Source: Streptomyces sp. ISL-87 (GTDB lineage Bacteria > Actinomycetota > Actinomycetes > Streptomycetales > Streptomycetaceae). From it: 45,172 nucleotides of DNA. The notes under the pieces were generated by a model. That model was not told where the DNA came from. It ran no database searches and was given only the letters and a program-made list of their open reading frames with translations. Shown here in pieces: positions 6,401 through 14,070 of this stretch. Numbering within the stretch: the stretch's first letter is position 1; each line of letters begins with the position of its first letter. The stretch spans positions 1 to 45,172 of the forward strand of contig NZ_JAGGOY010000090.1 in NCBI RefSeq assembly GCF_018614095.1, in the 5' to 3' direction. The position numbers and the translations under genes were made by a program.

Positions 6401-8086
6401 TCAGCCGTCCGCGGGGGGAAGTTCGGCGAGGTGGCGCAATGGAACCGGGCAGGAGAAAGGTCTGCGGTCCGGGGCCGGCTCCTCGCCGGCGAGGGCGGCG
6501 ACGGCCGGGCCGCACATACGGCCCTGGCACCAGCCCATGCCGGCCCGGGTCAGCAGCTTGACGGTACGGGCGTCCCGAGCGCCCAGGTCGCGAACGGCCT
6601 CGCGGATCCGGCCGGCCGGGACCTCCTCGCAGCGGCACACGTCGGCGTCGTCGCGGAGCCATTCGGTCCAGCCGGGGCCGGGCCGGTGCGCGGCGCCCAT
6701 CGCGTCGGCGAAGGCGCGCAGCCGTGAGCGGCGGCGGACCAGGGCGGCCGGGGCGGGCGCGCCGGCGATCGAGAGGGCCGCCAGCTCACCCTCCACCAGA
6801 GCTAGTTGGGCGCCGCCGATGCCGCCGGTCTCACCGGCGGACCAGATGCCGGGCACGGAGGTCCGCTGCTGGGCGTCCAGCTCCAGGGCCACGGTGCCGT
6901 CGGCGCTGCGGCGGGTGGCGCAGCCGAGGCCGGTGGCCAGCTCCAGCTGGGGCACGAGCCCGTGGCCCACGGCGAGCGCGTCGCATGGGATCCGGCGGGC
7001 GGTGCCGGGGAGGGGGCGCCAGTCCCGGTCGAGGCGGGTCACCGTCACGGCCTGGACGCGGTCGGTCCCGTGGGCCTCGGTCACGGCGTGCCGGGTGAGC
7101 AGCCGGACCTGGTGGCGGAGCAACGCACCGCCGTACGTGGCGGCCTCGGCGAGTTTGCCGGGGTTGCGCAGCAGGGCGGGGAGCCGGCCGGCGTACGCGG
7201 TGTAGGCGGCGGCTTCGATGACGGCGGGCACCCGCGCCCCGGCGGCGGCGAGCGACCCGGCCACGGCGAGCAGCAGGGGCCCGCTCCCGGCGACGACCAC
7301 CCGCCGGCCCGGCAGGACGAGCCCGCCCTTGAGCATGGCCTGGGCCCCGCCGGCCCCGACGACTCCGGGCAGCGTCCAGCCGGGGAAGGGGAGCTGGCGC
7401 TCGTAGGCCCCGGTGGCGAGCAGCACCCGGCGGGCCCGGACGGCGGCCGGTGCCTCCTCGGGGCCGGCCACGGCGTGCAGCAGCCAGCCGTCGCCATCGG
7501 GGACCACGGTCCAGACGTGGTGGGCGGGGAGGTACGTGATCCGGCCGGCCGACTCGTGGGCGCGCAGGGCGGCTTCGCGGGTGGCGAAGTCGGACCAGCC
7601 GTGGTGCAGGGCGTCGGGCCGGGTGGCGCCGAGGCCGGGCGCGGGATGCCGGTAGTACTGGCCGCCGGGGCGCTCCCCCGCGTCCAGGACGGTGACCTGC
7701 TGCCCGAGCGAGGCGGCGGTGACGGCCGCGGCCAGCCCGGCCGGACCGGCCCCGACTACGGCGAGCCCGACCGGGCGGTCGGACATGAGGCCGGGGACGC
7801 GGGCGGACACGAGGGCGGGCGGCCGGCCGGCGGCGGGGTCGGCCGGGCGGGACTGCCCGGGCGCGGGGTCAGCCTCGCGGGACTGCCCAGGCGCCGGCTC
7901 AGCCTCACGGGACTGCCCAGGCGCCGGCTCAGCCTCACGGGACTGCCCAGGCGCCGGCTCAGCCTCACGGGACTGCCCAGGCGCCGGCTCAGCCTCACGG
8001 GACTGCCCAGGCGCCGGCTCAGCCGGGCGGGACTGCCCAGGCGCCGGGGCGGCCGGGCGGGAGCGGTCAGACGGCGAGGCTGGCAC
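6401..8086 (-). CDS. D-hydroxyproline dehydrogenase alpha-type subunit (FAD/NAD-binding, C-terminal Fe-S motif) with repeat extension
   Basis: The conserved part begins at about residue 101 (MSDRPVGLAVVGAGPAGLAA, FAD-binding GxGxxG) and has a second dinucleotide fold (RRVVVAGSGPLLL) and a C-terminal BFD-like cluster region with CRCEEV and WCQGRMC. It resembles HcnB/OoxA-type subunits of hydrogen cyanide synthase, opine and D-hydroxyproline dehydrogenases. The first 90 residues are Pro/Ala/Gln/Ser/Arg-rich, with repeated PAPGQSREAE encoded by a 30-bp tandem repeat. The GTG at 8086 has a good AGGAAGGG site and overlaps the Fe-S subunit gene by 20 bp. The ATG at 7786 lacks a binding site. So the extension is probably translated, although 7786 cannot be excluded. 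Confidence 0.8.
   Translation of the reverse strand: MPASPSDRSRPAAPAPGQSRPAEPAPGQSREAEPAPGQSREAEPAPGQSREAEPAPGQSREAEPAPGQSREADPAPGQSRPADPAAGRPPALVSARVPGLMSDRPVGLAVVGAGPAGLAAAVTAASLGQQVTVLDAGERPGGQYYRHPAPGLGATRPDALHHGWSDFATREAALRAHESAGRITYLPAHHVWTVVPDGDGWLLHAVAGPEEAPAAVRARRVLLATGAYERQLPFPGWTLPGVVGAGGAQAMLKGGLVLPGRRVVVAGSGPLLLAVAGSLAAAGARVPAVIEAAAYTAYAGRLPALLRNPGKLAEAATYGGALLRHQVRLLTRHAVTEAHGTDRVQAVTVTRLDRDWRPLPGTARRIPCDALAVGHGLVPQLELATGLGCATRRSADGTVALELDAQQRTSVPGIWSAGETGGIGGAQLALVEGELAALSIAGAPAPAALVRRRSRLRAFADAMGAAHRPGPGWTEWLRDDADVCRCEEVPAGRIREAVRDLGARDARTVKLLTRAGMGWCQGRMCGPAVAALAGEEPAPDRRPFSCPVPLRHLAELPPADG
7841..8070. repeat. 30-bp tandem repeat array, 7.7 units
   Basis: Seven 30-bp units start at 7841, 7871, 7901, 7931, 7961, 7991 and 8021, and a partial unit at 8051-8070 ends at the stop codon of the Fe-S subunit gene (8067-8069). 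The core common to all full units is CGGGACTGCCC(A/G)GGCGC. The four central units are identical. The length is a multiple of three, so copy-number change would keep the downstream subunit gene in frame. Confidence 0.9.
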
Positions 8087-8396
8087 GGCCGGTCCCTTCC
8101 TGGGTGGTGACGGTGTCTCCGGGGCGGGCCGGGACGAGGCAGGCGCGCTGGTTGGGGCGGCCGTTGACGGTGACGAGGCAGTCGTAGCAGCTCCCGATCC
8201 CGCAGAACGCGCCGCGCGGGGCGCCGCCTTCGCGGGTGGTCCGCCAGGCGAGGATCCCGGCGCCCCAGAGCACGGCGGCGATGCTCTGCCCCGCCTGCGC
8301 GGTCAGTTCCCGGCCGTCGAAGCGCAGGACGTACGTCGCCGCCGGGGCTCCGCCGACGAGGTCGCGGGGCGACCGGTCAGGGGTGTGGTCAGTCAT
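8067..8396 (-). CDS. (2Fe-2S)-binding small subunit of D-hydroxyproline dehydrogenase
   Basis: The 109-residue protein is of HcnA/OoxX type. It has a plant-type [2Fe-2S] ferredoxin fold with Cys residues in FCGIGSCYDC and a fourth in QRACLVPARPGD. It would pass electrons between the two flavin subunits of the dehydrogenase. The ATG at 8396 is preceded by GAAGGAG. Its 3' end overlaps the start of the alpha-type subunit gene by 20 bp, as expected for a complex. The 30-bp repeat array begins at its stop codon. Confidence 0.85.
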   Translation of the reverse strand: MTDHTPDRSPRDLVGGAPAATYVLRFDGRELTAQAGQSIAAVLWGAGILAWRTTREGGAPRGAFCGIGSCYDCLVTVNGRPNQRACLVPARPGDTVTTQEGTGRASLAV

Positions 8397-8725
8397 GGGC
8401 CGGTCTCCTTCGGGGTGCGGGGACGGGGCGCCCATCGGGCAGGCGCGGGCGTGGCGGGCCGGATCGGGGGTCCGCCGCGCGGAGCGGTCTCCCCGCCCCG
8501 CTCCTTCTCCGTTCCCGGGGGCGCCACCCCCGGTCTCCCGGCCGTCAAACGCCGGACGGGCTGAAAAGGCGGGGCGGGCCGGGGGTTGCCGCGGAGCGGC
8601 ACATCCTGCCTCGCCCGGGGGCACCCCCAGAGGTAGCCGGGGGAAGAGAAAGGGCGGGGCGGGGAGAAGCTCTGCGCAGCGGTACCCACGTCGGCGGGCC
8701 TGCGGCCGCGCCGGGCGTGGCCGGG
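8397..8725. other. Gene-free 329-bp spacer inside the dehydrogenase gene set
   Basis: No coding frame here has a plausible start or family signature. The spacer contains a GC-rich palindromic element at about 8537-8566 (centre GTCAAACGCCGGAC, with CCGTC/GACGG arms), a sequence type I recognise as widely dispersed in Streptomyces intergenic DNA. A second hairpin-forming block follows at about 8617-8645 (GGGGGCACCCCC and AGGTAGCCGGGGG). These probably sit in the mRNA between the FAD subunit and the Fe-S subunit, or mark a separate transcription unit. Confidence 0.45.
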
Positions 8726-9886
8726 TCATTGCGCGTCCTGCGGGCCGGTGTCAAACGGGCGGTCCGGGCGGAACGGCCCGGGGGGCAGAGGTGGTTCGGT
8801 CCCGGTGAGGGCGGCCGCGATCAGCAGGCCCGTCGCCGGGGCCAGGCCGATGCCCGCGCCCTCGTGCCCGCAGGCGTGCAGCAGCCCCGGCACCCGGGGG
8901 TCCGGGCCGATCGCCGGGAGGTGGTCCGGGAGGTACGGGCGGAAGCCGTGGTAGGTCCGCAGCACCCGCACATCCGCCAGGACGGGGAACAGCGCGGCCG
9001 CCTGGACCGCGAGCCGGCGCAGGGCCTCCACCGACAGGCTGCGGTCGAAGCCGACCCGCTCCCGGGTCGCCCCGATGAGGACCGGGCCCGAGGGGGTGCC
9101 CTCGACCACCGCCGAGGACTGCAGGGCCGCGGAACCGCTGGCCACGTCCGCGATGTAATCCGCGGCGTACACCTTGTGCCGCACCACCCGCGGCAGCGGC
9201 TCGGTCACCAGGACGAATCCGCGACGCGGGAGCACCGGGAGGTTCACCCCGGCCATTTCCGCGATGCGGCCGCCCCAGGTTCCGGCCGCGTTGACTACGG
9301 CCGGGGCCAGGAGTTCCCGGTTCCGGGTCCGGACTCCCCGTACGGCCCCGCGTCCCAGGAGGATCCCCGTGACCTCCTCGCCCAGGTACACCTCGGCCCC
9401 CGACGCGGCCAGCAGCCGCGCCGCCGCCTGGGCCGGCTGGACCTGGGAGTCCTGCGGGTAGTGGAAGCCGCCCGCGAGGCCCGGGGCCAGATGGGGCTCC
9501 AGGTCGTGCAGGGTGGCCGCCCCCACCTCCACCGCCTCGACCCCGGCGGCGCGCTGGCCGTCCGCGAAGGTCCGTAGAGCCTTGAGGGTGGTTTCGTCCG
9601 GGGCGACGACGAGCCCGCCCTTGCCTTCGTACTCGATCTCCTGAGGGAGGACCGCGGCGAGCTCTCGCCACAGGCCCGCCGACAGCAGGGCGAGGTCCAG
9701 CTCCGGGCCGGCCTCTTTGTCGGAGACCAGCAGGTTGCCTTCCCCGGCGCCGGTCGTGCCGCCCGCGACGGGGCCTCGGTCGACGACGGCGACCGAGAGT
9801 CCGGAGCGGGCCGCGTAGTACGCGCATGCGGCTCCGACGACGCCGGCGCCGATGATCACGATGTCCAGGGAATGTCTCTTGGGCAC
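8726..9886 (-). CDS. FAD-dependent D-hydroxyproline dehydrogenase/oxidase subunit (DAO family)
   Basis: The product (386 aa) is a glycine-oxidase-like flavoprotein with an N-terminal DIVIIGAGVVGAACAYYAAR Rossmann motif and a C-terminal GPDPRVPGLLHACGHEGAGIGLAPATG FAD-binding end. It corresponds to the HcnC/OoxB-type catalytic subunit that oxidises cis-4-hydroxy-D-proline to the pyrroline. The GTG at 9886 is the only good start, since a stop codon lies 15 bases upstream and no Shine-Dalgarno sequence is seen. The transcript may be leaderless or weakly translated. A perfect 9-bp palindrome (ATGTCACAT) lies 10 bases upstream of the start. Confidence 0.82.
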   Translation of the reverse strand: MPKRHSLDIVIIGAGVVGAACAYYAARSGLSVAVVDRGPVAGGTTGAGEGNLLVSDKEAGPELDLALLSAGLWRELAAVLPQEIEYEGKGGLVVAPDETTLKALRTFADGQRAAGVEAVEVGAATLHDLEPHLAPGLAGGFHYPQDSQVQPAQAAARLLAASGAEVYLGEEVTGILLGRGAVRGVRTRNRELLAPAVVNAAGTWGGRIAEMAGVNLPVLPRRGFVLVTEPLPRVVRHKVYAADYIADVASGSAALQSSAVVEGTPSGPVLIGATRERVGFDRSLSVEALRRLAVQAAALFPVLADVRVLRTYHGFRPYLPDHLPAIGPDPRVPGLLHACGHEGAGIGLAPATGLLIAAALTGTEPPLPPGPFRPDRPFDTGPQDAQ

Positions 9887-9894
9887 GGCAGTAA

Positions 9895-9905
9895 TATGTC
9901 ACATT
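9895..9905. promoter_or_regulatory. Operator upstream of the FAD subunit gene
   Basis: TATGTCACATT (9895-9905) contains the perfect odd palindrome ATGT-C-ACAT and is the best match in the window to the proposed consensus AATGTCACATT. It ends only about 10 bp before the GTG start, so binding would cover the transcription start. Confidence 0.5.
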
Positions 9906-9953
9906 CTTTAGTGGGTTCCTAGGTCCTGAGGGTCCAGGTGCCCAGGGTCGACA

Positions 9954-9990
9954 GGGCCGGTCCCGCCCCCGTTGGAGTCAGGACCGGCCC
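9954..9990 (-). terminator. Terminator of the collagenase gene
   Basis: GGGCCGGTCC (9954-9963) and GGACCGGCCC (9981-9990) form a perfect 10-bp stem with a 17-base loop, beginning 10 bases after the collagenase stop codon. Confidence 0.7.
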
Positions 9991-9999
9991 AGCGGCGGA

Positions 10000-12405
10000 T
10001 CAGCTGCGCAGCGGGCCGTCGCAGCTGTAGTCCGACGATCCCGCGACGTGGTTGCTCCAGATCTCCACCGGACCGAAGGAGCAGTTCATGTCGGCCAGGT
10101 TGTTGGAGGCCGCGCCCGCCCGGTCGAGGATGAAGTAGTCCACCGTCTCGGACATGTCCTTGAAGTTCTGGTCGTCACTGCGCCAGTTCTTCAGGTTCGC
10201 GGTGATCCGCCCGGTACAGGTGAAGCGGCGCTTGCCGGGATCGCCGTTCTCCACGCAGTCCGGGGTGTTGTACGTGGCCGTGGCGAAGGACGACTTCACC
10301 GACGCCAGCGCGGAGTCCCGCAGCTGGTCGTTCGCGGTGAAGGTGGTGTTCGGCACGTAGAGCTGGTCCACCTTGGCGATCTGCGCGTCCAGGAAGCGGT
10401 CGTAGTCGCGCTGGAGGTAGGTGTCCGCGCCCATCCGGTGGCGCCAGGAGTCGAACGCCGCCACGTCGTTGGCCCGCAGGTGGGTGTACATCTCGCGCAG
10501 CAGCGAGGGCTTCTCGGTCCACAGGAACTCGAAGAAGGTGCCGGCGTAGTTGTAGAAGCGGAAGCCGTCGCCGTCGTACGTGGCGTTCAGCAGCTGCTCG
10601 ACCGACATCCGGGGGCCGCCGCCCGAGGTGTCGTTGATGATGCCCTTGACCAGGGACTTGCGGACGGCGATGCCGTCGTCGCGGGTGGCGCCGTCGAAGA
10701 ACTCGGCGGTGCCCTCGTCCATGGCGGTCGTCCGGTCACCCTCGTACCAGGGACCCTCGCCGAAGAACCCGGGGACGGCGAAACGGCCGTTGAGGTAGTG
10801 CGTGTACTCGTGGCGGAAGAGCTCTTCCAGGGTGAGCGTGGAGTCCTGCGGGACGCGGCGCTGGTAGGTGTAGAAGGTGGCGCCGTTCTCGATGTACATG
10901 CCGCCGTTGTTGGTGCCGTAACCGGTCAGGATCGGCTGGTAGTTCACGTAGTCGGCGCGCGAGGCGTACAGCACGATGTTCAGCGTGGTGTTGGGGTCGC
11001 CGGCGAGCGGCTTGTCGGTGCCCAGCACACGGTGGAACTGGGTCTTGACCTGCTTGCTCGCGTAGTAGAGCTGGTCGACGGTCGCCCGGTCGAGCGCGGT
11101 GCGGACCTTGATGCCGCCGTTGTCGTAGGAGTAGGTGTTGGGGAACAGCAGCTTCTCGATGTCCTCCTTGCACACGCCGTACGGCTTGCACGCCTCGTAG
11201 AAGTTGAGCCAGGAGACGATCTTGGCCCACTGCTCGCTGCCGCTCCCCCAGCCGGACTTGACCGGCTCCAGCAGGGCGCCGAGGTCTGCGACTATCTGGC
11301 CCTTGAGGGCGGGGATCTGGCCGAAGCGGCCGTACTCGCCGAGGGCGTCGCGGGCCACCCAGGCGTTGCCGGTGTCCTTGAGGTGGGTGTACGTGGCGAA
11401 GGCCTTGAAGGCGGCGCGGTACGAGGCGTCGGCGGTCACCGCGGCGTGGAAGGCGGTGTCCTGGTTGCCCGGGTAGATACCGAGGTAGTTGGCGGAGAGC
11501 GCGGCGAGGACCGCGCCACCCCAGGCGGCGTCCTTGTTCGTCGCGGTGTGCGACGCGTCCATGGTGGCCAGGACCTTCTTGATGAGGCCGAGCTGGTGCT
11601 GGCGCAGGCCGGGCGCGCTGGCGGCGTACAAGGCCTCACGCAGGGTGCGGGCGTTGGAGCCGGTGGCGTCGAAGGTGTGGGCGGCGTTGCCGAAGTCGGC
11701 GATGGCCTGGCGCATGGCGTCGACGGTCGGGGCGTCGGTGACGTCGATCTCGTCGCGCGAGTAGTCGTGGTAGGCGACGGCGTGCAGGTAGGTGAACATC
11801 TCCTCCAGGTGCGAGGAGTTACGGCCGTCATGGGAGGCGGCCAGGCTGGATATCCGGCGGGAGACGGCCTGGACGTGCGCGTCGGACATGACCGGGGCCA
11901 GGCGGGCGTCCCAGGTCCAGATCAGGCCGCGCAGGCAGCCGTCGGCGAGGACGGCCGGGTCGCCGAGGAAGTCGGCGAACTGCTCCGGGGAGAGGCTCTT
12001 GATCCCGTCGAGGGTGCAGGGGACGGCGACGGCGAGGCTCCGCGCGGTGGACGCGGCCTGGGCGGCGGCCAGCTTCCGGCTCTTCTCCGTGCGTTCGGAG
12101 GACGCGGCCGGCGCGACGGCGGCCTTGGCCGCGCCGGGGACCCGGCCGTCGGCGACGGCCTGGCCGCCGGGGGCCGGGGCGGGCGCCGGGGTGACCTCCT
12201 GGGCGGAAGCGAGGTGGTCGACCTCGTCGAACGGGTTCGCGCCGGGGGCGCCGGAGGTGAAGGTGCCGGGCGCCGATACGGCGGGCGCCTTGGCGGGGGT
12301 GCCGGATTCGGCGGCCTGGGTCACGGCCTGGCCCGCGGTGGCGAGGAGGGTGACCGTCACGGCGGCGGAGAGGAGAGACGTACGCACAGCTCTGGGCTGG
12401 GACAC
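10000..12405 (-). CDS. Secreted collagenase, peptidase family M9
   Basis: This 801-aa precursor starts with a signal peptide (VSQPRAVRTSLLSAAV, cleavage likely after the AQA/AESG region near residue 30). It has a helical activator-type domain and a zinc-protease domain with HEYTH at residues 532-536 and the third ligand Glu564 in MDEGTAEFF. The 28-residue spacing from the second His to Glu is the same as in clostridial ColG. No PKD or collagen-binding domains follow. The C-terminal about 110 residues (CVENGDPGKRRFTCTGRI and similar) may be disulfide-bonded. The GTG at 12405 has AGGAG 6 bases upstream. It is divergent from the Xaa-Pro aminopeptidase and sits beside the hydroxyproline genes, which indicates use of collagen as a nutrient. 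Confidence 0.9.
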   Translation of the reverse strand: MSQPRAVRTSLLSAAVTVTLLATAGQAVTQAAESGTPAKAPAVSAPGTFTSGAPGANPFDEVDHLASAQEVTPAPAPAPGGQAVADGRVPGAAKAAVAPAASSERTEKSRKLAAAQAASTARSLAVAVPCTLDGIKSLSPEQFADFLGDPAVLADGCLRGLIWTWDARLAPVMSDAHVQAVSRRISSLAASHDGRNSSHLEEMFTYLHAVAYHDYSRDEIDVTDAPTVDAMRQAIADFGNAAHTFDATGSNARTLREALYAASAPGLRQHQLGLIKKVLATMDASHTATNKDAAWGGAVLAALSANYLGIYPGNQDTAFHAAVTADASYRAAFKAFATYTHLKDTGNAWVARDALGEYGRFGQIPALKGQIVADLGALLEPVKSGWGSGSEQWAKIVSWLNFYEACKPYGVCKEDIEKLLFPNTYSYDNGGIKVRTALDRATVDQLYYASKQVKTQFHRVLGTDKPLAGDPNTTLNIVLYASRADYVNYQPILTGYGTNNGGMYIENGATFYTYQRRVPQDSTLTLEELFRHEYTHYLNGRFAVPGFFGEGPWYEGDRTTAMDEGTAEFFDGATRDDGIAVRKSLVKGIINDTSGGGPRMSVEQLLNATYDGDGFRFYNYAGTFFEFLWTEKPSLLREMYTHLRANDVAAFDSWRHRMGADTYLQRDYDRFLDAQIAKVDQLYVPNTTFTANDQLRDSALASVKSSFATATYNTPDCVENGDPGKRRFTCTGRITANLKNWRSDDQNFKDMSETVDYFILDRAGAASNNLADMNCSFGPVEIWSNHVAGSSDYSCDGPLRS

Positions 12406-12493
12406 CAAAAACTCCTGTTGGGAGGGGAGGTGGGGGAAATGGTGCGCGCGGTGGTGCGTTAACTGCCTTGCGTCACACGGCGTTTGACGGGGA

Positions 12494-12546
12494 TTAACGT
12501 GCCGAGGTGTGAGCTGTAACATAGTAATGTGAAATTGCACTGACAA
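12494..12546. promoter_or_regulatory. Divergent overlapping promoters with shared operator (collagenase / Xaa-Pro aminopeptidase)
   Basis: For the minus-strand collagenase, TTGTCA (12541-12546) and TATGTT (12518-12523) are 17 bp apart. For the plus-strand peptidase, TTAACG (12494-12499) and TAACAT (12517-12522) are also 17 bp apart. AATGTGAAATT (12526-12536), a 9/11 match to AATGTCACATT, lies in the collagenase spacer and just downstream of the peptidase -10. One bound protein could therefore control both genes. Confidence 0.5.
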
Positions 12547-12589
12547 GACCTGTGCGCCCACCAGTTCGCATCTTCTTGAGGGAGACCCC

Positions 12590-13960
12590 ATGACCGACGC
12601 CCCCTCCCGCCTCAACATCGGCAGCCACGACCTACCGGTATCCCCCGAGTTGTCCCGGTTCATGGCCGGCGACTGGGCCGGCTCACCGCTGCCCGACTCC
12701 GCGCAGGTCGCCGCCTACGCGCTCACGCCCGCCCGCCGCGCCCGGCTCTCGGCGCGCTTCCCCGGCGAGCGGCTGATCGTCCCGGCCGGGGAACTCACGG
12801 TCCGCTCCAACGACTGCGACTACCGCTTCCGCCCGCACAGCGCGTACGCCTGGCTGACGGGACTGACGGGCGAGGACCAGGTGGGCCACGTCCTGGTCCT
12901 GGAGCCGTCCGGCGCCCACGGGCACGAGGCGGTGCTGTACCTGCGGCCGCGCTCGCCGCGGGCCGACGGGAACGAGGAGTTCTACCGGGACCGCAGGTAC
13001 GGGGAGTTCTGGGTGGGCCGCCGCCCCGACCTGGCGGAGGCGGAGCGCCTGACGGGCCTGCGCTGCGCCCACCTGGACACGCTGGGCTCACCGGCGGGCC
13101 GCCATGCCGCGACCGACACCGAACTGGCGGCCGTGCTCTCCGAGTTGCGCCTGGTGAAGGACGCGTGGGAGGTCGCCCAGCTCCAGCTGGCGGTCGACCA
13201 CACGGCGGCAGGGTTCGAGGACGCCGTACGGGCACTCCCCCAGGCCCTGGCGCACCCGCGCGGGGAGCGGTGGATCGAGGGGGTCTTCGGGCTGCGCGCC
13301 CGCGCGGAGGGGAACGGCACGGGGTACGACACGATCGCGGCCTCGGGCGCCCACGCGTGCGTGCTGCACTGGATCCGCAACGACGGCCGGCTGGACCGGG
13401 ACGAACTGCTGCTGCTGGACGCGGGCGTGGAGACGGACACCCTCTACACGGCGGACATCACCCGCACGCTCCCGCTGTCAGGGCGGTTCTCCCCCGTCCA
13501 GCGGCAGGTCTACGAACTGGTCCTGGCAGCCCAGGAGGCAGGCATGGCGGCGCTCCGGCCGGGGGCGAGCTTCCGCGACTTCCACCGGGCCGGGATGCGC
13601 GTCATCGCGGAGGGGCTGACGGAATGGGGCGTCCTGAAGAACGCGGAGGGCGACCTGCACCGGCGCTACACGCTGTGCAGCAGCGGGCACATGCTGGGGC
13701 TGGACGTGCACGACTGCGCGAAGGCGCGGGCCGAGACGTACCTGGACGGGGTGCTGGAGGAAGGACAGGTACTGACGGTCGAGCCGGGCCTGTACCTCCA
13801 GCCGGACGACGAGACGCTCCCGGCGGAACTTCGCGGCATCGGGGTGCGCATCGAGGACGACCTGGTCATCACGGCGACGGGCGCCCGACTGATGTCGGGC
13901 GCCCTGCCGCGCACGGTGGCGGGCATCGAGGAGTGGATGGGGAACCTGCTGGAGGGTTAG
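12590..13960 (+). CDS. pepP: Xaa-Pro aminopeptidase (aminopeptidase P, M24B)
   Basis: This is a 456-residue cytoplasmic metallopeptidase that removes the N-terminal residue from peptides with Pro or Hyp in position 2. The N-terminal aminopeptidase P domain (about 40-180) is followed by the pita-bread catalytic domain with metal ligands Asp277 and Asp289 (LLDAGVETDTLYTADITRT), His367 (SSGHMLGLDVHD), Glu398 (VEPGLYLQ) and Glu422 (RIEDDLVIT). The ATG at 12590 follows GAGGGAG. Its divergent position beside the collagenase, with a shared operator, points to processing of imported collagen peptides. Confidence 0.92.
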   Translation: MTDAPSRLNIGSHDLPVSPELSRFMAGDWAGSPLPDSAQVAAYALTPARRARLSARFPGERLIVPAGELTVRSNDCDYRFRPHSAYAWLTGLTGEDQVGHVLVLEPSGAHGHEAVLYLRPRSPRADGNEEFYRDRRYGEFWVGRRPDLAEAERLTGLRCAHLDTLGSPAGRHAATDTELAAVLSELRLVKDAWEVAQLQLAVDHTAAGFEDAVRALPQALAHPRGERWIEGVFGLRARAEGNGTGYDTIAASGAHACVLHWIRNDGRLDRDELLLLDAGVETDTLYTADITRTLPLSGRFSPVQRQVYELVLAAQEAGMAALRPGASFRDFHRAGMRVIAEGLTEWGVLKNAEGDLHRRYTLCSSGHMLGLDVHDCAKARAETYLDGVLEEGQVLTVEPGLYLQPDDETLPAELRGIGVRIEDDLVITATGARLMSGALPRTVAGIEEWMGNLLEG

Positions 13961-13966
13961 GTCCGG

Positions 13967-14070
13967 CTCAGCGGTTCCGGTCAGCGGTCCCGCTCAGTGG
14001 TTCCGGTCAGTGGTTCCGGTCAGTGGTTCCGGTCAGTGGTCCCGCTCAGTGGTCCCGCTCAGTGGTTCCT
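13967..14070. repeat. 13-bp tandem repeat, eight units, between convergent genes
   Basis: Eight consecutive 13-bp units of the form (C/G)TCAG(T/C)GGT(T/C)CCG occupy 13967-14070. The array starts 7 bases after the peptidase stop codon, and its last unit contains the stop codon (TCA at 14059-14061) of the minus-strand small secreted protein. Confidence 0.9.

Noticed and set aside
7841..8070. CRISPR-like array
   Set aside because: The 30-bp units are directly abutting with no spacers, the length is a multiple of three and the array is in a coding frame. It is a tandem repeat.
10048..12462. 804-codon open frame on the plus strand
   Set aside because: It is the antisense of the collagenase gene. 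Its Gly/Val/Arg-rich translation has no domain and comes from high third-position GC.
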